Shown here: piece by piece, positions 45,981-54,544 of the stretch
How the letters are laid out: the number at the start of each line of letters is the position of its first letter
How positions within the stretch are numbered: the first letter of the stretch is position 1
Source of the DNA: Luteimonas sp. S4-F44
Lineage (GTDB): Bacteria > Pseudomonadota > Gammaproteobacteria > Xanthomonadales > Xanthomonadaceae
DNA: 64,000 nt
NCBI RefSeq assembly: GCF_022637415.1
Contig: NZ_CP093340.1
Span: 1,922,001 to 1,986,000 of the forward strand
Direction: 5' to 3'
The notes under the pieces: model-generated
Database searches by the model: none
Told to the model about the DNA's origin: nothing
The model's input: the letters and a program-made list of their open reading frames with translations, nothing else
Made by a program: the position numbers and the translations under genes

Positions 45981-48251
45981 TCAGGCCATCGCCGACGCAG
46001 CGGCGACGATGTCGGCCTCCGACGGGATCACCAGGAACGCGGCCCCGGCCAGTGGCGTGAACGTGTCCGCGCCGACCACCCGGCGCAGCGGCCGGTCGCC
46101 GAAGCCCGCTTCGGTGATCGCGGTCACAATGCCCTCGCCCACCCCGGCGCTGCGCCGCCCCTCGTCGACGACCAGCACCCGCTCGCATTCGGCCACATGC
46201 CGGGCGATCGCCCCTTCGTTGAGCGGCAACAGCCAGCGCAGGTCGACCACGCGCACGCGCCAGCCGCGCTCGGCCTCGATCGTGCGCGCCGCGCGCAGAC
46301 TCATCGGCACGCCGTTGCCGAACGTCAGCACCAGCAGATCGGTCGCCTCGGGCGCGTATACCCGCTCCTCGCCGAAGCCCATTGCCTGGTCCGGCGGCGG
46401 ATACGCGGTCAGCCAGCCACCGTCGCCGGCCTCGTAGAGATCCTTGGTCATGTACAGCGCGATCGGCTCGAGAAACGCGCAGACCCGGCCGTCGACCTTC
46501 GCCAACGCGGCCAGCGTGCGCAGCATCGTCGCCGCGTCGTCGCCACGCGACGGGCAGCCGACGACGAGTCCCGGGATGTCGCGCAGCGCGGTGATCGAGT
46601 TGTCGTTGTGGAAGTGGCCGCCGAAGCCGCGTTGATACCCCAGCGAGGCGATGCGCATGACCATCGGGTTGCGGTACTGGCCGTTACTGAAGAACTGCAG
46701 GCTCGCCGCCTCACCGCGGATCTGGTCGCCGGCGTTATGGAAGTACGCCAGATACTGGATCTCGGGCAGCGGCAGCAACCCCATGTTGGCGTAGCCCTGC
46801 GCCAGCCCAAGCACGATCGTCTCATCGAGCAGGGTATTGAACACCCGACGCGGGCCGAAGGCCTTCTGCAGACCCTTGGTGACGGTGTACACACCGCCCT
46901 TCTGCGCGACGTCTTCGCCGAACAGCAGCGCTTCTGGATACTTGGCGAACAGGTCGTGCAGTGCCTGGTTGATCTGGATCGCCAGGTGCCGCGGCGGTTG
47001 CGCCTCGGGCAGCTTGGCCTCGCCGCCGAACACGGCCGCGCGCGCGGCGGCGTACTCGTAGCGCGTGGCCTCGGCCTGGACCTGGGCCGGCGAGTACGGG
47101 GCCAGCGGCTGCATGACCTCGGCCAGCGTTTCCAGCCGCGGCCGGCTGTCGGCGTCGTGCGCGGCCGCGAAGCAGCGCGCGCGCGTGTCCTCGTACAGCG
47201 CCAGCAGTGCATCGGCGCTCAGCAGGCCGGACTCGAGCGCGATTGCCGCCGACCGCAGCAGGGGATCGGTCGCCTCGACCGCGCACAGCTCTTCGAGCGA
47301 ACGCCACTCGATCTCGAAATCGGTGCCCGCGTGCCCCATGATCCGGGTCGTGCGCAGGTGCAGAAAGGTCGGCCGGCGCGTGCGCCGGCAATGCGCGACC
47401 GCGCGCTCGACCTCGCCGTAGCCCGCAGCCAGGTCCAGGCCATCGGCGGCGAAGTAATCCAGATCGGGGCGCTGGGCGAAGTTGCGCGCGATCCAGCCGT
47501 CGGGCGTCTTGACCGAGATGCCGATGCCGTTGTCTTCGCAGACGAACAGCACCGGCGCCGGGAGCTTCTGATAGGCGGTCCAGGCGGCAGCGTTGAAGGC
47601 GGTCTGCGCGGTCGCGTGGTTGCTGGATGCATCGCCGAACGAGCACACGACGATGCTGTCGTCGGGCACCGGCAGCGCGTGGCCGATGCGCCGCGCCTGC
47701 TCGATCGCGACCGCGGTGCCGAAGGCCTTGGGCAAGTGCGAGGCGATCGTCGAGGTCTGCGGCAGCACCCACAGCGGCTTGCTGCCCCAGACCTTGTGGC
47801 GACCGCCGCTGGCGGGGTCTTCGCGGCTGGCTGCGAACGACAGCGCCGAATCCATCACCGGGTCCATGCCGGGGAGCTTGCGGAAGCGCTCGGCCATGAA
47901 GCCGCCGCTGCGGTAGTGCAAGAACGCGGGGTCGGTATGCCGGGTCAGGCGCGCGACCATCGCATTGCCTTCGTGGCCGCTGGACCCGATCGTGTAGAAG
48001 ACCTTGTTCTGCACGCGCAGCACGCGCGCCATCAGGTCCAGGTGCCGGCTGATCAGCTGCGACTCGAACAATTCAACAAAATCGCGCGCATCCAAGGCAC
48101 TGCCGGGCAGCACCGCCTCGGTATCGGCCGGGCGCGTCCGCACCGGGCCGCGCCAGTCCCGGACGAACTGCTGGAAGTTCGCGTCGCAGATCTCGGCGCG
48201 GTTGAGGCCCTTCATGCGGGCGGGGATCGGGGTCGGGACGGTGGCGAACAT
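45981..48251 (-). CDS. Fused branched-chain 2-oxoacid dehydrogenase E1 (alpha-beta)
   Basis: Thiamine-diphosphate enzyme decarboxylating branched-chain 2-oxoacids, with both E1 chains in one polypeptide of 756 aa. The alpha half (about 1-385) has YTIGSSGHEGNAM and the TPP motif SFGDASSNHATAQTAFNAAA ending in CEDNGIGIS. The beta half (about 430-756) has LLFGEDVAQKGGVYTVTKGL, FNTLLDETIVLGLAQGYA and IQYLAYFHNAGDQIRGEA. The fusion is typical of Xanthomonadaceae, Bacteroidetes and some others, from memory. E2 and E3 genes are not in the window. Last gene of the gcdH operon; products feed iso-branched fatty acids, abundant in this family. Confidence 0.93.
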   Translation of the reverse strand: MFATVPTPIPARMKGLNRAEICDANFQQFVRDWRGPVRTRPADTEAVLPGSALDARDFVELFESQLISRHLDLMARVLRVQNKVFYTIGSSGHEGNAMVARLTRHTDPAFLHYRSGGFMAERFRKLPGMDPVMDSALSFAASREDPASGGRHKVWGSKPLWVLPQTSTIASHLPKAFGTAVAIEQARRIGHALPVPDDSIVVCSFGDASSNHATAQTAFNAAAWTAYQKLPAPVLFVCEDNGIGISVKTPDGWIARNFAQRPDLDYFAADGLDLAAGYGEVERAVAHCRRTRRPTFLHLRTTRIMGHAGTDFEIEWRSLEELCAVEATDPLLRSAAIALESGLLSADALLALYEDTRARCFAAAHDADSRPRLETLAEVMQPLAPYSPAQVQAEATRYEYAAARAAVFGGEAKLPEAQPPRHLAIQINQALHDLFAKYPEALLFGEDVAQKGGVYTVTKGLQKAFGPRRVFNTLLDETIVLGLAQGYANMGLLPLPEIQYLAYFHNAGDQIRGEAASLQFFSNGQYRNPMVMRIASLGYQRGFGGHFHNDNSITALRDIPGLVVGCPSRGDDAATMLRTLAALAKVDGRVCAFLEPIALYMTKDLYEAGDGGWLTAYPPPDQAMGFGEERVYAPEATDLLVLTFGNGVPMSLRAARTIEAERGWRVRVVDLRWLLPLNEGAIARHVAECERVLVVDEGRRSAGVGEGIVTAITEAGFGDRPLRRVVGADTFTPLAGAAFLVIPSEADIVAAASAMA

Positions 48252-48264
48252 GCAGTCGGGCCTG

Positions 48265-48906
48265 CTAGCGGGAGGCCGCGATCAACGCGGCGTGTTCGGG
48301 TGCGGGCGCCGGCATCGCGACGAACCGCGGCGTCGCGCGCACGCGGGCCAGCCAGTCGCGCAGCGCCGGGTACGGCGACAGGTCGAATCCCCCGTCTGCG
48401 GCCGCATCGGTGTAGGGAAACAGCGCGATGTCGGCAATGCCATAGCGCGGGCCGGTGAACCAGGGATGCGCCGAGAGGTGCGTCTCCATGACCGCCAACG
48501 CCTGAGCGCCGCGTTCGTGCAGGCGCGGCAGTTCGGCACGGCGCGGCGAATCGAGCGGTGTCCAGCCACGGATGAAGCGGGCGACGGCGAGACAGGGTTC
48601 GTGGCTGTACTGCTCGAAGAACATCCACGACAGCGCCTGTGCCCGTTGCCAGGCATCGTCCGGCACGAACCCGCTGCCCTCCGCCAGCCAATGCAGGATC
48701 GCGTTCGACTCCACCAGCACCCGGCCGTCGTCGAGCTCCAGCATCGGCACCTTGCCGTTGGGATTCTTGGCGAGGTAGTCCGGGGTACGGGTCGCGCCAC
48801 GGCTGCTGTCGGTCTCGATCCAGCGGTACGGCCGGCCGAGCTGTTCGAGCAGCAGCCGCAGCTTGTGGCAATTGCCGGACGGCGAGTAGCCGTGAATGGT
48901 GGTCAT
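48265..48906 (-). CDS. Glutathione S-transferase family protein
   Basis: A 213-residue GST. N-terminal thioredoxin fold: IHGYSPSGNCHKLRLLLEQL, NPNGKVPMLELDDGRVLVES NA with cis-Pro and ES glutathione-binding motif. C-terminal helical domain has WFTGPRYGIADIALFPY (N-capping box). The SGNCHKLR start resembles the YfcG/Nu-type bacterial enzymes, where Ser or Asn rather than Tyr acts. Starts within the GNAT gene end (ATGA) and stops 13 bp before the BCKDH E1 gene. Substrate unknown. Confidence 0.9.
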   Translation of the reverse strand: MTTIHGYSPSGNCHKLRLLLEQLGRPYRWIETDSSRGATRTPDYLAKNPNGKVPMLELDDGRVLVESNAILHWLAEGSGFVPDDAWQRAQALSWMFFEQYSHEPCLAVARFIRGWTPLDSPRRAELPRLHERGAQALAVMETHLSAHPWFTGPRYGIADIALFPYTDAAADGGFDLSPYPALRDWLARVRATPRFVAMPAPAPEHAALIAASR

Positions 48907-49469
48907 GCGAAGCGCGTTCGGTGCTCGCGCCATTGCGCGCGTGTCTGGCCCCAGATGTCGATGGGGAGGTCCTCGACTGGCGCCGGCAGCTGGCCGGAGC
49001 ACAGACGGGTCGATCCCAGACGTCGGGCGACCTGCTGGGACGCGACGTTCGCCGGGTCGATGCAATGGATGATGTCGTCCCAGTGCAGCGCCGAGAACGC
49101 CCAGTCGATGGCCGCCACGGCCGCTTCCACGGCGTAGCCCTGGCCCCAGGCATCGGGATGGAACGCGTAGCCGATCTCGTTGCCCGGCCAGCCCTCCGGG
49201 CGCCACGGCCCAAGCTGACCAAGCCAGCGCCCGCCCGCCCGATCGACGACCGAGAACATACCGAAGCCCTGCAGCAACCAGGCGCCCGGCTGCTGCAAGA
49301 ACTTGCGCCATGCGGCCGCGCGCGGCTGGCACCCGCCGATGTAGCGCGCCGCGGTCTCGTCGGCCAGCAGTTCGGCGTAGCGGTCGAAATCCTCGGCCTT
49401 GGGCAGGCGCAGGATCAGGCGGTCGGTTTCGAGGATCGGCGAAGCAGCGAAGGAAGGGATCGTCGACAT
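48903..49469 (-). CDS. GNAT acetyltransferase (RimJ/RimL-like)
   Basis: A 188-residue N-acetyltransferase. LETDRLILRLPKAEDFDRYA is the RimJ-type start, GNEIGYAFHPDAWGQGYAVE is motif A binding acetyl-CoA (G-Q-G-Y-A), and IIHCIDPANVASQQVARRLG is motif B. Target (protein N-terminus or small molecule) cannot be told. Overlaps the GST gene by 4 bp; 10 bp after the cupin gene. Confidence 0.88.
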   Translation of the reverse strand: MSTIPSFAASPILETDRLILRLPKAEDFDRYAELLADETAARYIGGCQPRAAAWRKFLQQPGAWLLQGFGMFSVVDRAGGRWLGQLGPWRPEGWPGNEIGYAFHPDAWGQGYAVEAAVAAIDWAFSALHWDDIIHCIDPANVASQQVARRLGSTRLCSGQLPAPVEDLPIDIWGQTRAQWREHRTRFA

Positions 49470-49479
49470 CGTGCAGGTC

Positions 49480-49791
49480 TCAGAGACTGCCGGCCTTCTC
49501 GATCACGAGGATGCGGGCCTCGCCGATCGGATGGGCGACATGCGCGTCGCCCGCGCCGGCATGGAACAGATCGCCGGCCTCCAACACGACCGCGTGCTCG
49601 GCCTCGCCCTGGCGATAGCGCATCTCCACGCGTCCATCGAGTACGGCGAAGACTTCCTCGCCGTCATTGACGTGCCATTGGTAGGGACGATCGGTCCAGT
49701 GCAGGCGGACGGTGGCGCCCTCGATGGCGGCGACATCCAGCGCGCCCCACGCGCGGTCGGCGGTGAACTCGCGAGATCGAATCGTGCGCAT
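49480..49791 (-). CDS. Small cupin-domain protein
   Basis: A 103-residue single-domain cupin. WHVNDGEEVFAVLDGRVEMR is motif 1 and GDLFHAGAGDAHVAHPIGEA is motif 2. Motif 1 has one His and a Glu, and motif 2 a His, so a metal site is possible. No signal peptide. It sits 2 bp after gcdH and 10 bp before a GNAT gene, clearly in the operon; function unknown. Confidence 0.87.
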   Translation of the reverse strand: MRTIRSREFTADRAWGALDVAAIEGATVRLHWTDRPYQWHVNDGEEVFAVLDGRVEMRYRQGEAEHAVVLEAGDLFHAGAGDAHVAHPIGEARILVIEKAGSL

Positions 49792-49793
49792 GG

Positions 49794-50957
49794 TCAGAAC
49801 GCGTTGATGCCGGTCAACTCGCGCCCCACGACGAGCTGGTGCACGGTCTCGGTGCCTTCGTAGGTGATGACCGATTCGAGGTTGAGCGCATGGCGGATCG
49901 GCGAATGCTCGGTGGTGATGCCGGCGCCGCCCAACAGATCGCGCGCCTCGCGGGCGATGTCGATCGCCATGCGGCAGTTGTTCCACTTCGCCAGCGAGAC
50001 CTGGGTCGGCTGCATCTTGCCGGCGTCCTTCAGGCGTCCGAGTTGCAGCGACAGCAGTTGCGCGCTGGTGATCCGGCGCGCCCAGTCGGCGAGCTTGATC
50101 TGCGCGCTCTGGGTCGCGGCCACCGGGCGGTCGAACAGGATGCGTTCCTTGGAATAGCCCAGCGCCTCGTCCAGGCACGCGATCGCCGCGCCGATCGGCC
50201 CCCAGGTGATGCCGTAGCGCGCCTGGGTCAGGCAGCCCAGCGGGCCCTTGAGTCCCTTGACGTTCGGCAGGCGGTTGGCATCGGGCACGCGCACATCGTC
50301 GAAGTACAGCGCGCTGGTGACCGAGGCGCGCAGGCTCATCTTGTGCTTGATCTCCTGGGCGGAGAAGCCGGCGAAGTCCTTCTCCACGACGAAGCCCTGG
50401 ATGCCGTCGTCGGTCTTGGCCCAGACGATCGCGATGTCGGCCAGGTTGCCGTTGGTGATCCACATCTTGGCGCCGTTGAGGATCCAGTCGCCGCCGTCGC
50501 GGCGCGCATGGGTCTTCATGTTCGCCGGGTCCGAGCCGCCGTGGGGCTCGGTCAGGCCGAAACAGCCGATGACCCGGCCGGCCGCCATGTCGGGCAGCCA
50601 GCGGCGGCGCTGTTCTTCGCTGCCGTAGGCATAGATCGGATACATGCACAGCGACGACTGCACGCTGGCGAAGCTGCGCAGGCCGCTGTCGCCGCGCTCG
50701 AGCTCCTGGCAGATGAGGCCGTAGCTGACCGCGTTGAGGCCAGAGCAGCCGTACTCGGTCGGCAGCGTGGCGCCCAGCAGGCCCAACTCGGCCATTTCGG
50801 GGATCAGCTCGGTCGGAAACCGCCCCTCGTCGAAGCAGCCGCCGATGATCGGCAGCACGCGCTCGTTGGTGAAGCGGGCAACGGCGTCCTGGACCGCGCG
50901 CTCATCTTCGTCGAGCAGCGAGCGCACGTCGTACAGATCGTAGGGATGCAGGGCCAT
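49794..50957 (-). CDS. gcdH: Glutaryl-CoA dehydrogenase
   Basis: Acyl-CoA dehydrogenase family flavoprotein of 387 aa, oxidising and decarboxylating glutaryl-CoA to crotonyl-CoA in lysine and tryptophan degradation. CFGLTEPHGGSDPANMKTHA binds FAD and substrate. The catalytic base Glu lies in ITYEGTETVHQLVVGRELTG, typical of GcdH, and the Arg that binds the glutaryl carboxylate is probably in SGLRSFASVQSSL. First gene of the five-gene minus-strand operon ending in BCKDH E1. Confidence 0.92.
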   Translation of the reverse strand: MALHPYDLYDVRSLLDEDERAVQDAVARFTNERVLPIIGGCFDEGRFPTELIPEMAELGLLGATLPTEYGCSGLNAVSYGLICQELERGDSGLRSFASVQSSLCMYPIYAYGSEEQRRRWLPDMAAGRVIGCFGLTEPHGGSDPANMKTHARRDGGDWILNGAKMWITNGNLADIAIVWAKTDDGIQGFVVEKDFAGFSAQEIKHKMSLRASVTSALYFDDVRVPDANRLPNVKGLKGPLGCLTQARYGITWGPIGAAIACLDEALGYSKERILFDRPVAATQSAQIKLADWARRITSAQLLSLQLGRLKDAGKMQPTQVSLAKWNNCRMAIDIAREARDLLGGAGITTEHSPIRHALNLESVITYEGTETVHQLVVGRELTGINAF

Positions 50958-51028
50958 GGCGGTCCGGTCTGGGCGGGATGCCGGCCATTGTAGCGATCCG
51001 CACGCCAGCGGCGGCGGGGCCCCGACGC

Positions 51029-51057
51029 AAGAAGGCCGGCGATGCGCCGGCCTTCTT
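51029..51057. terminator. Terminator downstream of the glycine-zipper gene
   Basis: AAGAAGGCCGGC-GATGC-GCCGGCCTTCTT, 12-bp perfect stem followed by TCA, 23 bp after the 51081 gene's stop. It separates that gene from gcdH on the same strand. Confidence 0.85.
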
Positions 51058-51080
51058 TCAAGACAGCAATGTCGTCGTGC

Positions 51081-51863
51081 TCAACCGCGCTCGGGCGCGT
51101 CGTCGAGCGCTGCGGTCATCACCCGACCGTTGAGCACCGGCAGGCGCTCGCCCGGAGCTTCCCGCATGCGCAGCGTGTGCTCGGTACCCTCATAGCGATA
51201 GGTGACGTCGTAGCCGACCGTCTTTTCCTGGTCGCCCAGCAGGATCCGGTTGCCCGGCTTGCTGTCAGTGCGCATCGAACCGGTGGTGCCGTCGGGGTTG
51301 CGATAGGTCACGTTGTAGGCGACCACGCGCGAAGACTGCGAGGAATCCTGCACGGTGCGGCACTGGCGATCGACACGCTCGACGACGCGGCCGCCGACAT
51401 GGTTGCGGTCGACCCGGTTGCCGATGAAGCCACCGGCGGTCGCGCCGGCGGCCGTCGCAAGCTTGCGGCCGTTGCCGCCGCCGACCTGATTGCCGACCAG
51501 ACCGCCGACCAGCGCACCGACCACGGTGCCACCGACGTTGCCGTCGCGCTCGGGCAGACGCTCTTGGACCACCACGTCCTCGCAGACCTCGCGCGGCGAG
51601 GTCGAGGTCATCGTCTCGCGGATCGGCTCGCTGCCCAGCACGGTCGCGTAGAGCTTTTCGGTCTCGGTGACCGGGTGCGTCGCCACCACCTCGGCATAGT
51701 CGAGCTTCTCATCCTTGTCCTCGACGCGCTTGTCCTCGACGCTTGCGGCAGTGTCGCCCGCGAAGGATGCGCCCGCCCCGTCGCGGCTGTTGTGGTACGC
51801 GCCAACGGCCACGCCCCCTACCAGCAGAGAAGCCAGCGCAATCGCGATCGTGTTGCTTTTCAT
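51081..51863 (-). CDS. Glycine-zipper 2TM-domain envelope protein
   Basis: A 260-residue exported or membrane protein. N-terminal hydrophobic segment IAIALASLLVGGVAVGAY (signal anchor). The glycine-zipper hairpin GGTVVGALVGGLVGNQVGGG then GATAGGFIGNRVD (about 110-150) resembles SlyB/Rick_17kDa antigens. The C-terminal half has NVTYRNPDGTTGSMRTDSKP and YDVTYRYEGTEHTLRM, duplicated beta strands seen in related outer-membrane proteins. There is no lipobox. Role probably in outer-membrane integrity; not certain. Confidence 0.83.
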   Translation of the reverse strand: MKSNTIAIALASLLVGGVAVGAYHNSRDGAGASFAGDTAASVEDKRVEDKDEKLDYAEVVATHPVTETEKLYATVLGSEPIRETMTSTSPREVCEDVVVQERLPERDGNVGGTVVGALVGGLVGNQVGGGNGRKLATAAGATAGGFIGNRVDRNHVGGRVVERVDRQCRTVQDSSQSSRVVAYNVTYRNPDGTTGSMRTDSKPGNRILLGDQEKTVGYDVTYRYEGTEHTLRMREAPGERLPVLNGRVMTAALDDAPERG

Positions 51864-52037
51864 CGGGATCTCCTTGCGGCCATCGGCCTGTACGTCGTGG
51901 CAGTGATTGCACCATTACCAAGCTGAACAGGCACACGCACACGGCCCGCTCAGGCTGACCTGGCGCTAAACCGGGGCGTTCGCACACCGTGCTAGCGTGT
52001 GCTGCATCAAATCTCTTCTCTCTTCGCGAGGCCCGCG

Positions 52038-52280
52038 ATGCCCAGTCCCTTCACCGTGCCGCTCGTGTCGTGGCTGTCCCGGTTGAGTCACCCGCGGCTG
52101 TTCGTGGTCGTGGCCGTGCTGTTCGGGATCAATCTGGTCGTGCCCGATCCGATCCTCCTGATCGACGAGGTCCTACTGGGGCTGGCGACGGTCGCCCTGG
52201 CCAGACGCAAGCGCATCCCCGCTGCGCCGGCGAACGTCGATCCGCGCCCCCCGATCGACGGCCAGGCGCGCCGGCCCTGA
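52038..52280 (+). CDS. Small membrane protein (DUF6116-like) upstream of tatD
   Basis: An 80-residue protein, MPSPFTVPLVSWLSRLSHPR followed by a hydrophobic stretch LFVVVAVLFGINLVVPDPIL, then LLIDEVLLGLATVALARRKR and a disordered tail. Two membrane segments are likely, with positive-inside charge after the second. I recall the name DUF6116 for such Xanthomonadaceae proteins; no function is known. Its stop overlaps the tatD ATG by 1 bp (TGATG), so the two are coupled. Confidence 0.75.
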   Translation: MPSPFTVPLVSWLSRLSHPRLFVVVAVLFGINLVVPDPILLIDEVLLGLATVALARRKRIPAAPANVDPRPPIDGQARRP

Positions 52281-53047
52281 TGCTGGTCGACAGCCACTGT
52301 CATCTCGACGCCCCGGAGTTTGACGACGACCGCGCGGCGGTGCTGGCGCGCGCGCGCGCAGCCGGCGTCATGCAACAGGTGGTGCCGGCCGTCGCCCGCG
52401 CCGAATGGCCGGGTTTGCGCGCTGTCTGCGCCACAGACGCGGGCCTGTTCCCCGCCTACGGACTGCACCCGATGTTTCTGGCCGAGCACCAGCCCGAGGA
52501 TCTGGACGCATTGGACGAGTGGATCGTGCGCGAGCGCCCGGTGGCGGTGGGCGAGTGCGGCCTGGATCATTTCGTCGACGGGCTCGACCACGCGGCGCAG
52601 GCGCGTTACTTCGAGGGCCAGTTGCGCCTGGCGCATGCCCACGACCTGCCGGTGATCGTGCACGCGCGCCGTGCGGTCGATCCGGTGATCGCGGCGCTCA
52701 AACGGTTCGACGGCGTGCGCGGCGTGGTGCACAGCTTCGGTGGCAGCGCCGAACAGGCGCGCCAACTGTGGCAGCGCGGCTTCATGATCGGGCTCGGAGG
52801 CCCGTTGACCTACGACCGCGCCCGCCGCCTGCACCGAGTGGCCGCGACGATGCCGATCGAACAGCTGCTGCTCGAGACCGACGCGCCCGACCAGCCCGAC
52901 AGCCGTCACCGTGGCCAGCGCAACGAGCCGGCGCGCCTGGTGCACGTCGTGGAAGCGGTCGCGCGCCTGCGCGGCGAACTCCCGGAGATCGTGGCCGCGC
53001 AGACGCGCGACAACGCCGCGCGGCTGTTCGGTCTACCGCCGCTCTAG
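52280..53047 (+). CDS. tatD: TatD-family metal-dependent hydrolase
   Basis: TIM-barrel phosphodiesterase/deoxyribonuclease, 255 aa. Metal ligands: VDSHCHLDAPEFDDDR (HxH), AVGECGLDHFV (Glu), VIVHARRAVDPV, GVVHSFGGS and ETDAPDQPDS. TatD enzymes act as 3'-5' exonucleases in DNA repair and RNA quality control. The paralogue class (TatD, YcfH, YjjV) is not decided; LYGLHPMFL-like AYGLHPMFLAEH and FVDGLDH replacing DY fit the YjjV branch. Confidence 0.9.
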   Translation: MLVDSHCHLDAPEFDDDRAAVLARARAAGVMQQVVPAVARAEWPGLRAVCATDAGLFPAYGLHPMFLAEHQPEDLDALDEWIVRERPVAVGECGLDHFVDGLDHAAQARYFEGQLRLAHAHDLPVIVHARRAVDPVIAALKRFDGVRGVVHSFGGSAEQARQLWQRGFMIGLGGPLTYDRARRLHRVAATMPIEQLLLETDAPDQPDSRHRGQRNEPARLVHVVEAVARLRGELPEIVAAQTRDNAARLFGLPPL

Positions 53048-53059
53048 CCGCCGCGTCGA

Positions 53060-53863
53060 TCAGGCTGCGGCATCGGCCGCCGGCCGCAACAGCAGTTCGA
53101 GCGCCTTGCCGGCCGCGGCGAATGCGAACGCACCGGTGATGTGGGTAGCCGCCCCCAGGCCGCTGCCGCAATCGAGATTGAGCGCGGCATCAGGCCCCAA
53201 CTGCGGACGGAGGCCGCAGACACTGCCATCGGCCTGCGGGTAGCGCACGTTCTCCAGCGAATAGATCGCCGGCACCCCGAAATAGCGCTTGGGGCCCTTG
53301 GGGAAATTGAACTCGGCGCGCAGCTTCTTGCGGATCAGCGCGAGCATCGCATCGTGCTCGGTCCGCGACAGGTCGCGCACGCGCACCAGCGTCGGGTCGA
53401 TGCGGCCACCGGCGGCGCCCACCGTGATCACCGGCAGCTTGCGTCGCCGACACCAGGCGATCAGTTCGACCTTGCTGCGGAAGCTGTCGCAGGCATCGAT
53501 CACCAGATCGTAGCCTCGTCCCAGCATCGCCTCGAGATTGGTCGGCGTGACGAAGTCCTCCAGCGCATGCACGGTCGCGCCCGGGTGGATGGCCAGACAG
53601 CGCTCGGCCATGACCTGGGCCTTGTTGCGTCCGTACTGACCCTCAAGCGCCGGCAACTGCCGATTGGTATTGGACACGCACAGATCGTCGGCATCGATCA
53701 GCGTCAGCGTGCCGACACCGCTGCGCGCGAGCGCCTCTGCCACCCACGAGCCGACCCCGCCCAGCCCGACCACCGCGACGTGTCGGCGCAACAGGCGCGC
53801 GACCGTGCCCTGCCCATACAGGCGTTCGATTCCGGCAAAGCGTGCGCGTGCGTGTTCGTCCAT
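53060..53863 (-). CDS. tcdA: tRNA threonylcarbamoyladenosine dehydratase TcdA
   Basis: E1-like (ThiF/MoeB fold) enzyme forming cyclic t6A at position 37 of ANN-decoding tRNAs; 267 aa. Nucleotide-binding VAVVGLGGVGSWVAEALARS, DADDLCVSNTNRQLPALEGQ, and IDACDSFRSKVELIAWCRRR. The C-terminal GSGLGAATHITGAFAFAAAG is typical. ATG at 53863 chosen (MDEHARARFAGIERLYG); ATG at 53872 adds three residues. Convergent with tatD. Confidence 0.94.
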   Translation of the reverse strand: MDEHARARFAGIERLYGQGTVARLLRRHVAVVGLGGVGSWVAEALARSGVGTLTLIDADDLCVSNTNRQLPALEGQYGRNKAQVMAERCLAIHPGATVHALEDFVTPTNLEAMLGRGYDLVIDACDSFRSKVELIAWCRRRKLPVITVGAAGGRIDPTLVRVRDLSRTEHDAMLALIRKKLRAEFNFPKGPKRYFGVPAIYSLENVRYPQADGSVCGLRPQLGPDAALNLDCGSGLGAATHITGAFAFAAAGKALELLLRPAADAAA

Positions 53864-53946
53864 GGTGCGCATTCTAACGGGCGCTCTGTCCGGCCGGCCG
53901 GCCATGCTAAGGTCGCGCCGCCTCTCGCCACCACCAGGAGCGCAGG

Positions 53947-54405
53947 ATGTCGATGCCCGAGCCCCCGCCTGTCGCGTGCACGGCGCCGTCGGCGGCCGCA
54001 CGCTACGCGGTGGTGTTCGTCCTGGGCCTCGTGGTCGGGGTATTCGCGCTCGTCGTCGTGCTGCGCGCGCTCGAGAGCCGGCGCGATTGGCAGGACCACT
54101 ACCCCAGCGCGCTGATGCGGCTCTATCAGGCGCATATGGCCGGCCTGGAGGCAGCGGTCGACACGGGCCGCTGCCCGCAGGCCGGCAGCGCAGCCCATCT
54201 GCGTGCACTACGCCTGTTGTCTGATGATCTGGAACCGGCGTTTCCCGACCTGCGCGACCATCGCGGTTTCAGCGCGCATGCCGACGCGGCGCGGCGCGCG
54301 CTCGATGCGGCACTGGCCACGCCGCCGACCGATTGCGCGCAATTGCGCGTCGCGGTCGACGCGGTCGGCGAGACCTGCGGCGGGTGCCACCGGGATCTGC
54401 GCTGA
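53947..54405 (+). CDS. Membrane-anchored cytochrome c'-like protein
   Basis: A 152-residue protein with one N-terminal transmembrane anchor (about 20-45, YAVVFVLGLVVGVFALVVVL), then a periplasmic helical domain (YPSALMRLYQAHMAGLEAAV, LSDDLEPAFPDLRDHRGFSA). A heme-c motif CGGCH sits at residues 144-148 close to the C-terminus, which is where class II cytochromes c' carry it. The helix before it (DCAQLRVAVDAVGETC) matches that fold. It is therefore probably an anchored four-helix heme protein, perhaps for NO or other gas binding. Standalone gene, divergent from tcdA. Confidence 0.75.
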   Translation: MSMPEPPPVACTAPSAAARYAVVFVLGLVVGVFALVVVLRALESRRDWQDHYPSALMRLYQAHMAGLEAAVDTGRCPQAGSAAHLRALRLLSDDLEPAFPDLRDHRGFSAHADAARRALDAALATPPTDCAQLRVAVDAVGETCGGCHRDLR

Positions 54406-54544
54406 GTCCTGAATACGGGTCTGAATCGAGGCTGGACGCCCGTCCCGATCGCGGCGGCGAGTCGACCGAATTGCTGCGTCATTCACATCGTCGCCACTAC
54501 GTTGGCGACGTCGGGCAGCGGGCCCGCTCGCGCTAGGAGATCCC

